A stretch of 64,000 nucleotides of DNA from Paenibacillus sp. NAIST15-1 (GTDB taxonomy: Bacteria; Bacillota; Bacilli; Paenibacillales; Paenibacillaceae), in the NCBI RefSeq assembly GCF_001894745.1, contig NZ_BBYF01000019.1, positions 1-64,000 on the forward strand, written 5' to 3'. A model generated the notes under the pieces. It worked only from the letters and a program-made list of their open reading frames with translations. It did no database searches and was not told the DNA's origin. Shown here piece after piece: positions 63,064 to 64,000 of the stretch. The position numbers and the translations under genes were made by a program. How positions within the stretch are numbered: the first letter of the stretch is position 1; every line of letters starts with the position of its first letter.

Positions 63064-64000
63064 TTATCCCGCAATCACTGCGGATGAATCTGCCTTCTCC
63101 TTGTTCACCAGCTTGCGATAGAACATTTGGAACGACAAGCTGCTTGCTGCCAGTGCGAGTCCAATGTACACCGACAGGAATCCGAGATTCATCCATACAT
63201 AGCTCATATCACCTAGTGAGATAACACCACGGAAAGCCCGTATTGTGTACGTCATCGGAAGCCATGGATGAAGCATTTGGAAAAATGGCGGTGTCAGCTC
63301 AATTGGGAACGTTCCTGCCGTTGAAGACAACTGCAGCACGAGCAAAATAATAATGATAAACCGGCCTACATTGCCAAACGTCGTAATGAAAAATTGGATC
63401 AAGGCAAAGAAGGTTAAGCTCGTTGTCAAGCATACAAGGAAGAACATCGGTATATTGGTTACAGGCAGGGTAATGACCGTAAGTACAACTGTACCGCAGA
63501 TGATCACTTGCAGAATGCTCTCGACTGTCATAAAGCCAAATTTACTTACCATCCAAGCCATACCAGATGGGGGCCTCCCGCTTGTTTGTTTCAACGGATA
63601 GACCATGGAGAACATAAGTGCACCCACGAAGAATCCAAGCGATAAGAAATACGGGGCCATACCAACGCCATACGTTGTGACGTCATGATTATCCAGCTTG
63701 TCACTGCCTACCGGAGATGAGATCATCTCATACGTTTTGTCGGTCGGGTGCTGCATCGCCTTCTCTGCACCCTCTCTCAGCTTGTCGCGCAGCTCTGCGC
63801 CTCCATCTTGCAGTCGCTTCTGACCATCTAAAAGCATCGCAAATCCGTCGTTAATCGAGGCCTTGGCCTTCTCTACCTGATTCAGCATATTACTCATCTT
63901 CTGGAACATAACCTTCTGCACATGACTGGCTGCTTCATTCAGCTTCATATCCGCCAAATTATGCAGCATATCACGCGCCATAGGCTCCATCGCATTTACT
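63064..64000 (-). CDS. YhgE/Pip-domain membrane protein, C-terminal part (runs off window)
   Basis: At least 312 residues are visible. There is a helical, coiled-coil-like outer part (VQKVMFQKMSNMLNQVEKAK, LLDGQKRLQDGGAELRDKLR), then six membrane helices of ABC-2 permease type (YGVGMAPYFLSLGFFVGALM, FFALIQFFITTFGNVGRFI, GTFPIELTPPFFQMLHPWLP, MTYTIRAFRGVISLGD). This is the end of the YhgE/Pip family (phage-infection-protein and ESAT-6/WXG100 secretion EsaA-like relatives). The 5' part lies beyond the window. Function in export is inferred from the family. Confidence 0.85.
   Translation of the reverse strand, partial: VNAMEPMARDMLHNLADMKLNEAASHVQKVMFQKMSNMLNQVEKAKASINDGFAMLLDGQKRLQDGGAELRDKLREGAEKAMQHPTDKTYEMISSPVGSDKLDNHDVTTYGVGMAPYFLSLGFFVGALMFSMVYPLKQTSGRPPSGMAWMVSKFGFMTVESILQVIICGTVVLTVITLPVTNIPMFFLVCLTTSLTFFALIQFFITTFGNVGRFIIIILLVLQLSSTAGTFPIELTPPFFQMLHPWLPMTYTIRAFRGVISLGDMSYVWMNLGFLSVYIGLALAASSLSFQMFYRKLVNKEKADSSAVIAG

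Overview
The window looks like the chromosome of a spore-forming Firmicute, most likely Paenibacillus or a close relative. Three things point there. The housekeeping backbone follows the Bacillus block (ytoI, ytpI, ytrI, ytrH, dnaE, accD/accA, pyk, fxsA, ytvI, citZ, icd, mdh, phoP/phoR, polA). Sporulation-type membrane proteins (YtvI, YtrH, YtrI) and a Spo0E-like protein are present. Start sites carry strong GGAGG-type ribosome binding sites. No rRNA, tRNA or CRISPR array was seen.

Layout: 1-5.8 kb holds the start of polA and the phosphate operon pstS-pstC-pstA-pstB-phoU, all on the minus strand, behind a candidate PhoP box. 5.9-10.1 kb holds a cytoplasmic CBS/methyl-accepting protein and a plus-strand cytochrome bd operon (a small membrane ORF, cydA, cydB and a CydS-like 34-residue subunit). 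10.2-12 kb holds an RRNPP-type receptor gene whose stop overlaps a 36-codon pre-peptide gene, followed by a Spo0E-like reading frame. 12.3-13.3 kb holds a cyanide dihydratase-like nitrilase.

13.7-35.5 kb is an Rhs/YD-repeat polymorphic-toxin island. A full-length secreted Rhs protein (28697-33634) and its secreted partner (33730-35451) are followed downstream by at least five displaced C-terminal toxin cassettes. The cassettes carry different toxin tips (two behind HINT domains), and nearly every one is followed by an intact immunity-like gene (CPCC, Imm8-like, DUF3885-like, an unnamed paralogous pair, a membrane-anchored unknown). Most toxin halves are truncated, frameshifted or stopped, while the immunity halves remain open. 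An IS110-family element and a small element (serine recombinase, two HTH regulators, a replication-initiator-like protein) interrupt the island.

36-64 kb returns to core genes: a PadR-DUF4180 regulator, phoP and phoR, a BASS-type transporter, class I fumarase, a YfbR-like nucleotidase, ytvI paralogues, mdh/icd/citZ (TCA branch), fxsA, a thioesterase, pyk, accA/accD (fatty acid synthesis), a PgpA-like phosphatase, dnaE, ytrH, ytrI, ytpI, ytoI and the C-terminal part of a YhgE/Pip-like membrane protein. The Pho system is split: phoPR lies about 32 kb from the pst operon it probably controls, with the accessory region between them.

The two most interesting items are the compact receptor/peptide signalling pair (10225-11651) and the bank of decayed toxin cassettes with preserved immunity genes and shared hairpin elements (13.7-23.3 kb).
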